NCBI GenBank assembly: GCA_026225945.1
Contig: JAMJFZ010000694.1
Span: forward strand, 310,001 to 374,000
DNA: 64,000 bases
Reading direction: 5' to 3'
DNA from: Cricetomys ansorgei
Taxonomy: Eukaryota; Chordata; Mammalia; Rodentia; Nesomyidae
Shown here: positions 33,315 to 43,950 of the stretch, piece by piece
How the letters are laid out: each line of letters starts with the position of its first letter
Numbering within the stretch: position 1 is the first letter of the stretch
The notes under the pieces: generated by a model
The model's input: the letters and a program-made list of their open reading frames with translations, nothing else
Told to the model about the DNA's origin: nothing
Database searches by the model: none
Translations under genes and position numbers: made by a program

Positions 33315-33430
33315 GTCTTGGTTTTTGAGATAAGGTCTCTGGGATTACTGAATAGGCTACGTTGGCTGGGCAGAAAGCCCCAGGGATCTGCCTGTTATCC
33401 ATACTGCAGGGCTTACAAATTCGCCCCACA
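33315..33430 (-). mobile_element. B1-related fragment, minus strand
   Basis: GGTTTTTGAGATAAGGTCTC, then GGCTACGTTGGCTGGGCAGA and GGGATCTGCCTGTTATCCAT. Very diverged. Confidence 0.45.
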
Positions 33431-34013
33431 TCCAGTTTTCTCTCTTTATCCTCTCATAAAATAATTTTTTAAATTGCTCAAGGTAATATAGCTCAATCCC
33501 AAGCACTGCTGAAAATAAGTAAATGAATAGAACAAATAAACGTATATGATTTGTCATAGTTCTAGAATTAATGTGATGATTCAGTAGTACGTATAGAGTA
33601 TCAAGAATATTAACTTGTTCACAGGAAGCTCTACTTTAAATGTTTGTCACAAGTCATAAGTAGTCATACAAGTTTATAATTGCAACATTGCAAAATATGT
33701 CAAGATGTCTTACACATGGATTTTGCTACATAGAAAAGGAGCTGAAACAGAAGCTATGGAGGAGTGCTGCTTACTGGTTTGCTGCCAGTGGCTTCCTCAG
33801 CCTACTTTCTTACAGCACTCAGGACTACAAGTCCAAGGGTGGAAGTAGTTGAACCTCAAATAGTTCACTACTTGAAACTCTTAACCTCACCATAGGGGGA
33901 GGCAGCATGTGTTCATAAAAAAAAAGCCTTGTTTAAATTAACTGCTTGCTTTCATTGATTTGGTCATGATGATTTGGCTCAGTGGACTTCTAATCTTTGG
34001 GATTAATACTACA
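33431..34013. other. Intergenic with an R2 repeat piece
   Basis: 33755-33850 matches the R2 repeat of 5905-6000 (GGAGGAGTGCTGCTTACTGG). The remainder is AT-rich with no gene. Confidence 0.5.
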
Positions 34014-34014
34014 T

Positions 34015-34066
<52 letters not shown>
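34014..34066. repeat. (CT)n microsatellite
   Basis: A TCTC run of about 22 units, ending in TTTCTCTCTGTG. Confidence 0.95.
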
Positions 34067-34094
34067 GTGTTTGTGTGTCTCTGTCTTTTTCATT

Positions 34095-34235
34095 TTTTCA
34101 TGTGTCCAGGATAGCTCTGACTGTTCTGGAACTCACTCTATAGATCATGCTGGCTTTGAACTCAGGGATCCGCAGGTCTCTGCCTCCCTTTCAGAGTGCT
34201 AGCATTAAAGGCATGTACGAACACACCACCAGAGC
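34095..34235 (-). mobile_element. B1 SINE, minus strand
   Basis: GTCCAGGATAGCTCTGACTG, TTCTGGAACTCACTCTATAG, ATCATGCTGGCTTTGAACTC and GAGTGCTAGCATTAAAGGCA. Confidence 0.88.
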
Positions 34236-35135
34236 ACTCGCTGTCCCATACCCCCCGTCCATAGGTTGACATCTATGCAAGGAAAGCAAATTGGGTAAAA
34301 TCTATTGTAGACTCAATTGCTATTTAATGATATTCTTAGCCTTTGCGTTAGTTCATTCCAAAAGGATTTCACTTGAGAGTCACAGGAATGTTAGTTCAGA
34401 AAGAGAGGCAGGCTCTTAATGGAGTAAAGACAGCTCAAGACAATGTCTCAGGACTTGTAACATTCCTGTTCTCCACAACCACCAGAAGTTCCAACCAGCT
34501 AATTAGCTACATAGACTCTTTAACATAGGTTTGTACATCTCACCAAAGCTTCGAACTTCAGTCTGTAGTCATAATATAGGAGTTAGTGCAACTGCAACAT
34601 TGAGGACTGGCACCTTGTTTTGATACAACTCTTTCTGGCACATACCATCCAGTTTGTACTATGTATTTATAGATGGACCAATTAGTTTCTAGGAAGGTTT
34701 ATATATGGCCCTCACTCATGTAAATATGACAGCTGTGATTATGTTCCCATAGCCCACCTATATCAACACCTTTGCTGCATGACGAGAGCTTATTATTCCA
34801 ATTGTGGCCAGAAGAATGCTGTGCGTGTTTCCTCTCTGTGGGCTACCTTGGAAGACCTCCTTCTGTGTTGTTAGCAGAAGTAGACATTAGTTTAGTTACT
34901 CCAGTGGTGTCTGATCTGAATCATCTTTCCACATGTTCCTACTCTGTTAGTTTGTCAGAGAAGTAGTTGTCTAGGTGCTTTAAATACTTAATGTCCTTAT
35001 AGATAAACCTCGGAAGCTCTGAAGTCACACCAAGGCCAGATTCTCAGTACAAAGGAGATTTGTTTCCCTAGAGGTACCAAGGGACTGCCTCTGGATCCAG
35101 GCAAGTTGTACCAATGCAGAATGCCATTTTCAAGG
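34236..35135. other. Intergenic, no gene seen
   Basis: AT-rich, short frames only. No recognised repeat. Confidence 0.45.
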
Positions 35136-35500
35136 GCATTAGCTCAGGAATTGAAAAAGGGAAGGTGCGGTGGAAGAAGGTTTGTGGTGGCTGTCCCCAA
35201 CTGGCTGGGATGTAAACAAAGGAGAGGAGAAGAAAAGCTTGATGCAGAAAGATGATGCAGAGATAGGGGCTGTGGAGGGATTTCTGGGAGAGGGGCTTTT
35301 TGTGTGTGTGGCTGAAATTAACTCATGTCTGACTGCTATTCTGTGACCTATCACCATCTCTGGGTTATGTGGGAGATGGTGGAGTTGGGACCAACAGACA
35401 CAAAGCCAAGAGACTGTTAAGATAAAATTGCCCAGCATCCATGCAGTATCTACTCCACACATCACCATATTACCATCGCTTTTGGAACATTTGGGCAAAA
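35136..35500 (-). other. Open minus-strand frame of unknown nature
   Basis: 119 codons are open on the minus strand. Composition is ordinary and no motif is recognised. Part of it (35410-35490) resembles the end of an LTR-like element at 36205-36270 (AAAATTGCCCAGCATCCATG versus AAAACTCGCCAGCATCCACA), so it is probably LTR-derived. Confidence 0.3.
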
Positions 35501-35504
35501 AAGT

Positions 35505-35640
35505 GGTTTTCCCTGAGACAGGGTCTCCTGTAGTTCATGCTGGACTGGAACTCAATATGGAGCCTAGGATGACTTCAAAATCCATGTCTTCCTGCCACTC
35601 TCTCTAAACTGTTGAAATTACAGGCACACATCCTGTCTTA
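35505..35640 (-). mobile_element. Old B1-type SINE, minus strand
   Basis: CCCTGAGACAGGGTCTCCTG, GTTCATGCTGGACTGGAACT, CAATATGGAGCCTAGGATGA and GAAATTACAGGCACACATCC. Confidence 0.75.
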
Positions 35641-35669
35641 ATGTATCACTTTGGAGGTACAGTGAGACC

Positions 35670-36240
35670 AGTAGTTTTTGAGAATAAAGTTTGTGGTTCA
35701 TAGGTCCTAAGAGAGAAGGTGGTCACACTGGGAAGCACTGAGGTAGCAGGGTCCATAGGGAGGTATGGGTTAGAGGGTTGTGGGAAAAGCCTTTTGTTGT
35801 GATTCCTGCAGGTAGAGAGTGTTGCAGACCCGCCTCCTGTGCTACATGCTCCTTCTCCTGCAGTAAACCCGCCTCCTGCGCTACACCCTCCTCCTCTTGC
35901 AATAGACCTCCCTCCTTCCAGAGTCCATCCTCCTGCTCCAGACTCTCCCCCAGCCACCTGTGCTGCATCATCTGCAGGGGAACTGCGCAGATTTCCCACA
36001 GAACCCAGGTGGAAGGGCTGCAAGCTCTCTCTGCACTGTGTCTCTCACCCCTCTGTCCTGTCCTCTTGCTCTCTCCCTATCCTCCTCTTCTTGGTCCCAC
36101 TCGCTATTTCTCTCCCACTGTACAGCTTCTGTCCTTCTGAAGTGTCCTGATCTATTCTAAATTCAGTGTTCCTCCCCTCTCCCCGTAAAAAATAAACTTT
36201 GGCAAAACTCGCCAGCATCCACACATCTAAACTCCACCCA
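35670..36240 (+). mobile_element. LTR-like element with 39-bp tandem units
   Basis: The left part matches 7550-7720. Then come three ~39-bp units (see separate entry), a CT-rich region, and GTAAAAAATAAACTTTGGC as a polyadenylation region near 36190. The frames on both strands between 35646 and 36160 are translations of the CT-rich tandem part. Confidence 0.5.
35827..35945 (+). repeat. Tandem ~39-bp units (x3)
   Basis: GCAG-ACCCGCCTCCTGTGCTACA, GCAGTAAACCCGCCTCCTGC and GCAATAGACCTCCCTCCTTC open successive units of about 39 bp. The third is more diverged. Confidence 0.7.
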
Positions 36241-36270
36241 TCACCTCCATGCGTGTAAAGAATTATTACA

Positions 36271-36990
36271 GAAAGGGGGCAAGGCTGGGTGAGGAAGTTG
36301 AAGATAGCCTGATGTCAGAGAATTGAACACGAACGGGGGATGGGGGTTTCAAGGGATGACGTGCAGATATCAAGTAACTGTCCCTGGAGAGATATTAGGG
36401 CTGTGGAAATTCTGGTGCAATGGATGTTTGTGTGTGTGGTGGGGGGGGGGTGAATTGACCACTAGTTACATTGCATTGAAAGGCCCAGGTTTAAGCAGTT
36501 GTTTATTGTCTTTAGGCAAAAAACCCATCACCATCAAAATTACAACAGATAGGACAGTCTGATTAATGCAGGCTTAATTTGTTTTCCTTCCTGATGTCTG
36601 ATTGAGGAGTCTCCTTTTGAAACCAGACACATGGCAAAAAATAAAAGGTTAAAGGCAAATCCCAAGGTAGGAATTGTTTAAAGTGCCTTTTCTTTCCCAG
36701 AGCTGGGGAATGGAAACCAGGCCTCAGACAGGCCAAGGGGCTCTGACTGCTGAACCACATCTGCAGCTTAGCAACTGGCTTTTGAAGACCACAGGACATG
36801 CAGTGCTTTCTGCTTCCATTCTGTGCACTTTCCACTTCCCAGTATTCTTTCCAGCTAAGCCTCCCTTGATGACCCCCTGGCTGCTGCTATGGCCAGCCTT
36901 GTGTCCAAGCCCTGACTCAACAAACACGTGTATCCTTCACTCATTCCCTGTTTAGGCAGAAGTCGATAAACCAAAGAAGAGGGACAAGAG
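36271..36990. other. Intergenic, no gene seen
   Basis: It holds a G10 run near 36444. Short overlapping frames on both strands (36563-36955) have no recognised motif. Confidence 0.45.
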
Positions 36991-37430
36991 AACAACCGAG
37001 TCCATGAGGTGCTTTGTCCTGTTCAGACAGCTCACCCATCACCAATGCTCCTGAACCTGCCCCCCTCCAGTATCCTCTTGCCAGGTATTGCCCCTGTACC
37101 TGCCCCCAGACAGTTACCTGTCCTGGGTCATCATTCTCCTTTAATCCCAGTGTGCTTCCGGCTCCACCTCTTTGGGCTTTCTCTTTCCTTCTCTTTTGTC
37201 CCCTCTCTCTTTGGCCTTTCCTCTTTGGAACCCTCTCTCTGGTTCTCTCTCTCCCCCCCTTCTCCCTCTCCCTCCTTCTTCCTCTGTTGTCTCTCCCCCC
37301 TCGCATCTCTCTCTTTCATGTTCACTCCACTCAGCAGACACTCCGCGTCTCCTCCCACCCCAATAAACCTCTTGCCTGAGACCCTGCTGCCTGTTATGTG
37401 GTGTTGTGAGCTTTTCTTTCAGGTATCTGC
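36991..37430 (+). mobile_element. LTR with long pyrimidine tract
   Basis: A CT-rich stretch at 37165-37310 is followed by CACCCCAATAAACCTCTTGC (AATAAA at 37362-37367) and CTGAGACCCTG, the same 3' wording as the LTR at 6740-7106. The 215-codon plus frame and two shadow frames are products of the pyrimidine tract. Confidence 0.65.
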
Positions 37431-37807
37431 ATTTCAGGTCAGCAAGAAATCTCTCAAGGCCTCAGGCCTTCCCCTGGAGAGGGACAGCTGTGGGAAGAAG
37501 GGAAGCCACAGGCCACAGTCCCACCTCTTGGGAAGTGGGAAGTGCAGGGAGCTTTGGGCTCCTCCCATAAAAAATTTACCCACAGAGACTCCTGAGCTGG
37601 AATTACAGGTCTTTCCTGGCCTTCAGCAATCCTTTCCTGATTTTGGTTCTCATTAACCTTAGGGAGTAATGACCATTCAAAAGTCAAAAGCCTTTACACA
37701 TTTCGTGGACTGACATAGACCTAAACGATTTTGCCAAAGTGAAACGTGTTTGGGTTCTCTATAGCAAAAATCCTTAACTCACTCCTTGTTATAAAAGAAT
37801 GCTTAGG
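37431..37807. other. Intergenic or ERV flank
   Basis: No gene recognised. Confidence 0.4.
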
Positions 37808-38015
37808 TGAGGCTGGAGAGAGGACTCAGCAGTTAAGAGCACTGACTGCTCTTCCACAGGACATGGGTTCAGTACCCAGCACTTATAAGCTGGCACATAA
37901 CCATTCATAACTCCAGTTCGAGGGATCTAATTCCCTTTTCTGCTCTCTGTGTGTACTGGGTACACATACAAGGCATACACGCAAGCAAAACACAGATATG
38001 CATTTACACATTAAA
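37808..38015 (+). mobile_element. B2/B3 SINE
   Basis: GAGGCTGGAGAGAGGACTCA, GCAGTTAAGAGCACTGACTG, CTCTTCCACAGGACATGGGT and CCATTCATAACTCCAGTTCG. The box A and box B regions are well kept. Confidence 0.92.
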
Positions 38016-38122
38016 AGGAGAGAGAGTAAGACAGAGGGAGAGAGGTAGGGAAGGAGAGAGCGAGCCTGCCAGAGAGTGTGTGCATGGGAGGGAGAGAGAG
38101 AGAGAACAAGAGAGCGAGCATG
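38016..38122. repeat. (GA)n-rich tract
   Basis: GAGAGAGTAAGACAGAGGGA and later GGAGGGAGAGAGAGAGAGAA. The minus-strand frame 37883-38212 is SINE plus simple sequence. Confidence 0.85.
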
Positions 38123-38139
38123 CAACCTAAGGATTGAGA

Positions 38140-38335
38140 ATATAGTGGACTGGGTACTGTGCATGAGCACAGAGCCTTGGGTTAGATTCACAATACTGAG
38201 TGAACTAAACATGGTTGCACAAGTTTATAATTCCAGCACTTAACTGGTGGAGACAGATGGGTCAGAATTTCAAATGATGCCCAATGACTTAGAGGCCAGA
38301 CAAGACCAGGAAACCTAGTCTTAATAATTAATTAA
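38140..38335 (+). mobile_element. B4-type SINE
   Basis: TGGACTGGGTACTGTGCATG and TTGGGTTAGATTCACAATAC (tRNA-like part) precede GTTTATAATTCCAGCACTTA (B1-like part). Confidence 0.65.
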
Positions 38336-38341
38336 AAATAA

Positions 38342-38346
38342 TGTGT

Positions 38347-38380
<34 letters not shown>

Positions 38381-38381
38381 T
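38342..38381. repeat. (TG)n microsatellite
   Basis: A GT run of about 19 units with one CTG interruption. Confidence 0.95.
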
Positions 38382-38391
38382 GGGAGGGGGT

Positions 38392-38590
38392 GTCTGAGAC
38401 ATGGCTTAGCTCTGACTGCTCACCCAGAGTATCGAGGTTCTGTTTCCAGCACCCACCATTGTGGCTCATAGCTTTCTACCTCCAGCCCCAGGGCATCTGA
38501 CAGTCTTCTGGCCTCTGTGAGCACCAGACACATACATCATACTCAGACATACATGCAAGGAAAACACCCAGAAACATTTAAAAAAGGAAA
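38392..38590 (+). mobile_element. B3 SINE
   Basis: CATGGCTTAGCTCTGACTGC, TGTTTCCAGCACCCACCATT, GTGGCTCATAGC, GGCATCTGACAGTCTTCTGG and CAAGGAAAACACCCAGAAAC. Confidence 0.85.
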
Positions 38591-38689
38591 TGTGTAGTTA
38601 CTTTTGAAGTTTTCTGTATGTTTTTAAAACTGTTTTATGAGTTTGAAAGTTTTACCTGTGACTATGTTAAGTGTGTCAGAGGCATGCAA

Positions 38690-38842
38690 TTTTCGCAGAG
38701 GCCAGAATATGGCATCGTATCCCCTGGAACTGGAGGTTTCCTCCCTTAGGAACTGCCATTTGTGTTATGGTAAGGAAAATTTAGTCCTCCACAAGAGAAC
38801 CAAAGGCTCTTAACTGCTGGACTATCTCTCCAGCTCTTGAGT
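38690..38842 (-). mobile_element. B3 SINE, minus strand
   Basis: CGCAGAGGCCAGAATATGGC, TATCCCCTGGAACTGGAGGT, AGGCTCTTAACTGCTGGACT and ATCTCTCCAGCTCT. Confidence 0.85.
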
Positions 38843-38944
38843 TTTCTGTAAGCTTAAGACATGTCCACTGTGTCATTTGTGTGATCCTGTCTCAAAAACA
38901 AAATGAAACAAAAGCAACTGCCCCTATTTCCCCAGCACTGGTAG

Positions 38945-39063
38945 TAGAGACGAGTCAGTGAGAAAAGCTTTTTATGTCAGTACTGAGCATTGAACTCAGA
39001 TCCTCATGCTTGTGTTACAAGCATTATAGCCTCTCCATAGCCTGAGCCATCTCCCCAGCCCTA
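38945..39063 (-). mobile_element. tRNA-type SINE (RSINE/B4-like), minus strand
   Basis: GCATTGAACTCAGATCCTCA, TGCTTGTGTTACAAGCATTA and GCCTGAGCCATCTCCCCAGC. Confidence 0.7.
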
Positions 39064-39246
39064 TCTTAAACTTCTGACATCTTGCTTGCCTCCCAGTGCC
39101 CAGACAAACACACAGAATTACACACAATCACAACACTCTAATATACACAGACAGGGTCTTCTTGGATGCCAGACTGTTCATTTTAGAGAATCCTCTAACT
39201 AACAGTTCTTCTGTCCAGGATCCCCAGACACTGAAGAGCAGGAAAA
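39064..39246. other. Flank of X repeat, unassigned
   Basis: Not clearly X sequence. No gene. Confidence 0.3.
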
Positions 39247-41334
39247 GGGGCTTGTCCACCCTTGGACATGAGTGTTAGTTCTCTCTGGTGGCTAGGCAAG
39301 ATGACTTGGTCAGCTGAACCCCCAAATGGGCTGCCTTCATAGGTGCTGGTCATCGCAGAGAGGGGGTTTGTTAGGGGAAGCTGGGATCCTTCAAAGCACA
39401 CTCCACTCTGTCTGCATCTATTAAGACTCACCCTGAGCCACACACTAGCCTGCCTTGGGCCAACAGTCTACAAACAACCAGGTGGTCTCTGTCCTTGCTG
39501 TGATTCCCAGTCTGTCTGTAAGACTCTGGGCATGTGACTGTAGTGTAGATAAATTAGCTGACATGGCCCTGTCCCTCAACTTCACCTGCAGTTCGACTCA
39601 AACAGAACTCAAAGTCCAAAGGACAAAAAAATCAACAAACAACCACCAATACAGACAAAAAAGTAGTGGGAAGAAAAATGAACTGCAAAGAAAGAAATCA
39701 GGAAGGCAGAAAGAACATGAGGCAGACATAGAAAAGAGAAGAGAGGAGGCAATGAGGACCACAAGGATGGAGTGAAATGGATACATGTCCTTTGGTGACA
39801 TTTGGTGACATCAGCCCTGACAGCCTGAGAGCAGCGCTGAACAGACTCTGGGGTGGGGTTGTGGGAGTGAGGGGGAGGCCACTGTATGAGCTGTGGGTGC
39901 TGCTGTGGAGCCTCAACCAAAAGCTAGCAGGCCATCCACAGTGGGATCCTGCCCACTGGCAGGCTCCACTAATTTCAAAGCCTCAACCCAGACACAGCCC
40001 CTGACCCAGGGTCCCTGGCAGGGAGATCCTCTCATCCAAGCAGACAAGGCTGGGACAGGACACGGGAGGAGGTGCTTCCCTCCTGCAGCAGGCCAGCCCT
40101 GTGGTTTCTGGCTATCTCTGAGGCCGGCTCTGGCCTCCAAGTCCACCGGTCACCCGGACACTGATTTCTCCCAGGGCTCTCCTGGGTAGCCTAGTCTGCT
40201 GGAGGGAGACCCTTTAATTCTTCCTGTGCAGCCACAACCCCAAGGTGGTGCTTAGCTTGCCTGCCTCCATATCCAGGAGCAGAACAGGGACTTTCCAGCA
40301 GGATCAACATAACCATTCCGCTTGATGGCAGTAGTGTACTAAGAAAGCCAACTACCTCATGCTTCAGTTCTACTCCCTTGCCCTTCCATGAGCAAAATCT
40401 TTTCAAGAAAAAAAAGAGCAGCCATACAGTGGTTAAGCTACCACTGGACTCCAAGAAGGCCACCAATGCTCTTGTCAGGGGCTAAAACCCTGTACCTGAG
40501 GGGATCCAAATCTTGTGTTGGGATATGCAGGAGGGGTATGCAGGCTTCTTGCCCGGGTGGATAGTGTGGTTAAGGTGGTGAGCCTAGAATCTGAGTGTAA
40601 CAGTCCACAGTGGGCAGTGGAGCACGGGGATGGGGACGAGGGGGCTCCTCAAATGCAATGCCATGCTACACTTCAACCCATTCTGGGTGCTAGGGAGTTC
40701 ATTAAGGTCCTCCTTGATGAGATTCCAGAGGGATTCCGAGGACAACCCCATGGCAAACTGCACCACAGTGGAGCACCCTCAGACTCAAAAACCATGGACT
40801 CCGGGACCCCAGGACCAGGAGACCAGGAGACCAGGCAACCAACAGCTGAGTCCTTGACCCCTTGGCTGCCCAGCCAGGATCCAGGTGCTTTGGATTGAAC
40901 ATCCGCACCTGCAAGACCACAAGAGCTGTCTTGCAGGACTTGGGTGTGATGACTCTGTGGGAGCCTGGCCACAACCAGGTATCCAGGTGAAAGCTACCGG
41001 CCAAGGCCCCTCAATCTACCTTACCGCATCCCCTAGCAGCCAGACCCTTGGCTGGTACCGCAGCAGGATCCTGTTGTAGCAGAGATCAGGACACGGGAGG
41101 GTGGACAGACGCCTTGGTCATGAGAGAAGACCACTCCTCCCAAAGGGGTCTGAGTAAGCTCAGCAAGGCCTTCCCACCAGGCAGAAGGAGGCTCAGCCAT
41201 GGAAGCAGAGCAGTGCGCAGACAGCTGAGTGCCCTTGGGAGAGCTCCAGTTTCTGACACAGATGGGAGATGAGAAGGCCTGCTCAAAAACTTGACTCAAC
41301 TTATTCATGGTTTAAGGAAGATGCCCTGCCTTTG
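39247..41334 (+). repeat. Repeat X body, second locus (~2.09 kb)
   Basis: 2088 bp between the body landmark GGGGCTTGTCCACC and the head landmark, against 2086 bp at 20412-22497. Conserved islands include TTAAGACTCACCCTGAGCCA, ACAACCAGGTGG, GAACTGCAAAGA, CATGAGCAAAATCTTTTCAA, GGACTTGGGTGTGATGACTC and GATCAGGACACGGGAGG. Roughly 80% alike by eye, no conserved long frame. Confidence 0.8.
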
Positions 41335-41925
41335 GAGTTCAGATGGAGGCTGAGGGTATCAACCCCTGGCAGGTCACCAAGGGCCTGGGACATCCACAGT
41401 CTCACCTCAAGAGCCAGGCCACCCAGGAAGAATCCTGATGAGGAGACAAGGAGATATCAAAACAAGAAATAGAACATCTCGTCTGTCTTCTTTCCTACCA
41501 GGCCCCCCATGGGCCTCAACCCAGCCGTCTCCTAGGCATTGCCACACAACCATTATGAGCTCTCCCTGGGTCTGTCCTGACCTCACTCCCCCCCTCAGCC
41601 CAACCCTTCATCTGCACCCCACACCAACCAGCAGGCACTCGTTAGGATTCTGGGTGCCCTTTCATGTCTGCAAACACCCAAGTCACTCGCAGGCACGTAT
41701 GTGTCTTTCACCTGCCTGTGGTCGGGGCTGGGCACACATGCAACTCAGAGCTCTCTGAAGACAGTTGAGGGGCCCCACGGTCACCTAGACACAAGGCACA
41801 CCACTGTTCTCACTGGTGCCACCAGGGTGGCCCTCTTCAGTCACCTCTTTACAGGAAGCTCTCTCTCTCTAAAGGTGCCTTCATCTTTTCTCTCACACCC
41901 AAGGCCCAGTGAGACTCCCTCTATA
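41335..41925 (+). repeat. Repeat X head, second locus, truncated
   Basis: GTTCAGATGGAGGCTGAGGG, ATCCTGATGAGGAGACAAGG, GGCATTGCCACACAACCATT, CAAACACCCAAGTCACTCGC and ACTCAGAGCTCTCTGAAGAC follow the other heads. Similarity fades near 41925. The CT-rich 3' part of the head is missing. Confidence 0.8.
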
Positions 41926-42029
41926 AACAAGGGGTTTTGTGGTTCCATAGCCCAAGTTAAGCAATCAGCTCATAGGACACATGTCATCTGCCTTCAATAC
42001 AGCCAATAGAAATGGAATGACTTCAATTT

Positions 42030-42235
42030 TTATTCCCAGACCTGGACAGCTGAACACAAACTAGAGGGAGCAACCTAGCCAGGGACAGTCACCTGGGCCT
42101 TGGGGAGAAGGCATAGGTCACAGCCTTGTCTCTCGTACAAGGCGCACAAACTACGAAGATAGAGAAATCTCAAGAAGAGGGGAAAGCTCATGAGGAGTGC
42201 TGGGAACTTCTACACTGCATAAGGTACTAGTGATC
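42030..42235 (+). repeat. Array leader, copy H1 (~200 bp)
   Basis: CAGCTGAACACAAACTAGAG, GGAGCAACCTAGCCAGGGAC and AGAAGAGGGGAAAGCTCATG are paralleled at 43750-43905 and 48030-48180. It is directly followed by 30-bp-period sequence. No similarity to a known gene was recognised. Confidence 0.55.
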
Positions 42236-43690
42236 ATCAGATACAACCAAAGTATATATGGTGCCTTCATCATCAGCTTGAACGAGATTCTGTCCTCTTT
42301 TTCCAACAGGGCCTCAGAGTTTTCATCTTTCAAAGGTCTCAGAGCCCATGTGAACTTATTATTTTGCACCTCATTTAACAGGACATCTTACCTCTCCTAA
42401 GACTAGGGTTTCCCAAGACCCCATTTGTCAACTACTCCTAAAACACTTATTTTGTTTTCTATGTTCCACATATGTTCCCATTCCTATAAAGTAGCTCAGA
42501 GTCTTTTCTCTTCTCGTTATAATGTTTTTACACCCAGGTTTCCCTAAATCATTCACTCTGGACACAAAAGCATCAAGCATTCCCAATCTTCCCAATAGGA
42601 TTGTGAACCAATTATCTACCTCCACACAGCAAGAGGATTTCAGACATCCAGTTTCTGCAAAAGGAGATCTGTGAAATCAAACTCAATTAAAAAGGCTTTC
42701 AGAATTTCCCCCTGTTTCCAGGGGATGTCTCATATCTCTACCATCTTCTCTAGGGGGCTTCAGTTCTACCCATATGGCTACAGAACCATCAGAGCTTCCT
42801 TTCAGTCCATGGTGACCTCATCTATGACCCTTCTAAGATAACTAAGAAGTAACCCCTCTGACCGAGAAAGGCATGCAAACACATATGCAACACATAGGTC
42901 CCCACACCTACTGCTGTTAGATCATAGGCCAGAAGAAAGAAAGCTGAAACCAATTCTCATGCTGTCTTCCTCAAACTTGGTCAACAAAAATGCACCACTC
43001 ATGTCTTTTATTAACAGATATGTGCAACTGAATTCAACCTTCAGGAAACATCAATGCTTGCATACCCATTCCTCCTGTTGGAAGATTGTTGACACCTGCT
43101 TAGACTCTCAGAATTTTCACAGAAGTTATGCATGTTTGCATTGGGAAAAATTGTGGGAAGTTAGTGAGTCAGAGCCAGAACCTTCTTCCAAGATAGCCCA
43201 GGACCTTCCCCTTCTGTCCATGAGTAAACTCGATCTCTGTAATTTGCCAAAAAGGCTGGGAACCTCCACCCTATGAGCAAAGATTTTCAGGATTTTGCCT
43301 TTGTCCAGAACTTCCCATTCAAAGAATAGGTTCTCAGAACTTCCATGTCACCAAGAGACCTGACACATTCCTTGTTCATTGAAGAGGTTATCAGTATTTC
43401 CCTGAGTCAGAATATTCTTCAGTCCTTTCCTCGATTAGCAATGTAGCCTTAGACACTACCCACCTGTGCAAGGGGGAATAAGAACTGAGCTCTTGAAAAA
43501 ATGAGACTCAGACATTTCTTTGGTGTCCAAGGGACATTAGACATGCCCTTTTGTATAATACCGCATCATACATTGGAGTGTAATTTAAAGAATCCTCAAG
43601 CACCATTCATGTCTTTGAATTACCTTCCACAAATGCTACTCTAAAGAAGAGAGATTTAAACATTTCACCTTTGACCTTGGTAGTTAGGAA
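42236..43690 (+). repeat. Degenerate 30-bp array, block 1
   Basis: Units resemble GGGGTCTCAGACTTTCCCCT plus CTGACCAAAG (30 bp in all). The register is exact at 42661, 42691 and 42721 (AAGGAGATCT, AAAGGCTTTC, GGGGATGTCT). Elsewhere small indels shift it. Divergence between units is high, so the array is old. No conserved frame. Confidence 0.7.
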
Positions 43691-43734
43691 ATACCGTGTT
43701 CCATCGGTCCCATGTGAATGGATGCAATGCCATG

Positions 43735-43950
43735 CTCTTCAATACAATACAGATATGGACACATGAGGACAAACTGAAGGAGGCAACCTTGCTAGGGACA
43801 GCCAAACAGGCAGTATGGAGAAGGCTGAGGTTGTATCCTGAATTCCCTCAGGTTCAATCCTGGATGTGGAAATTCTGTACACTAAGAAGAGGTGGAAGCT
43901 GAAGTGATGGCACAGTCCCTCACTGAGTAAGGTTGCAGGGACCGTCACCT
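43735..43950 (+). repeat. Array leader, copy H2 (~200 bp)
   Basis: GAGGACAAACTGAAGGAGGC, AACCTTGCTAGGGACAGCCA, GGCAGTATGGAGAAGGCTGA and AAGAAGAGGTGGAAGCTGAA. It is the best-conserved partner of H1 and H3. Confidence 0.55.

Noticed and set aside
35646..36160. Overlapping frames of 103-125 codons on both strands, Gly- or Pro/Cys-rich
   Set aside because: They are translations of a CT-rich stretch with 39-bp tandem units inside an LTR-like element.
37009..37656. A 215-codon plus-strand frame, the longest in the window
   Set aside because: It lies across an LTR with a long pyrimidine tract. The protein is Ser/Pro/Leu-rich simple sequence, with shadow frames in other phases and on the other strand.
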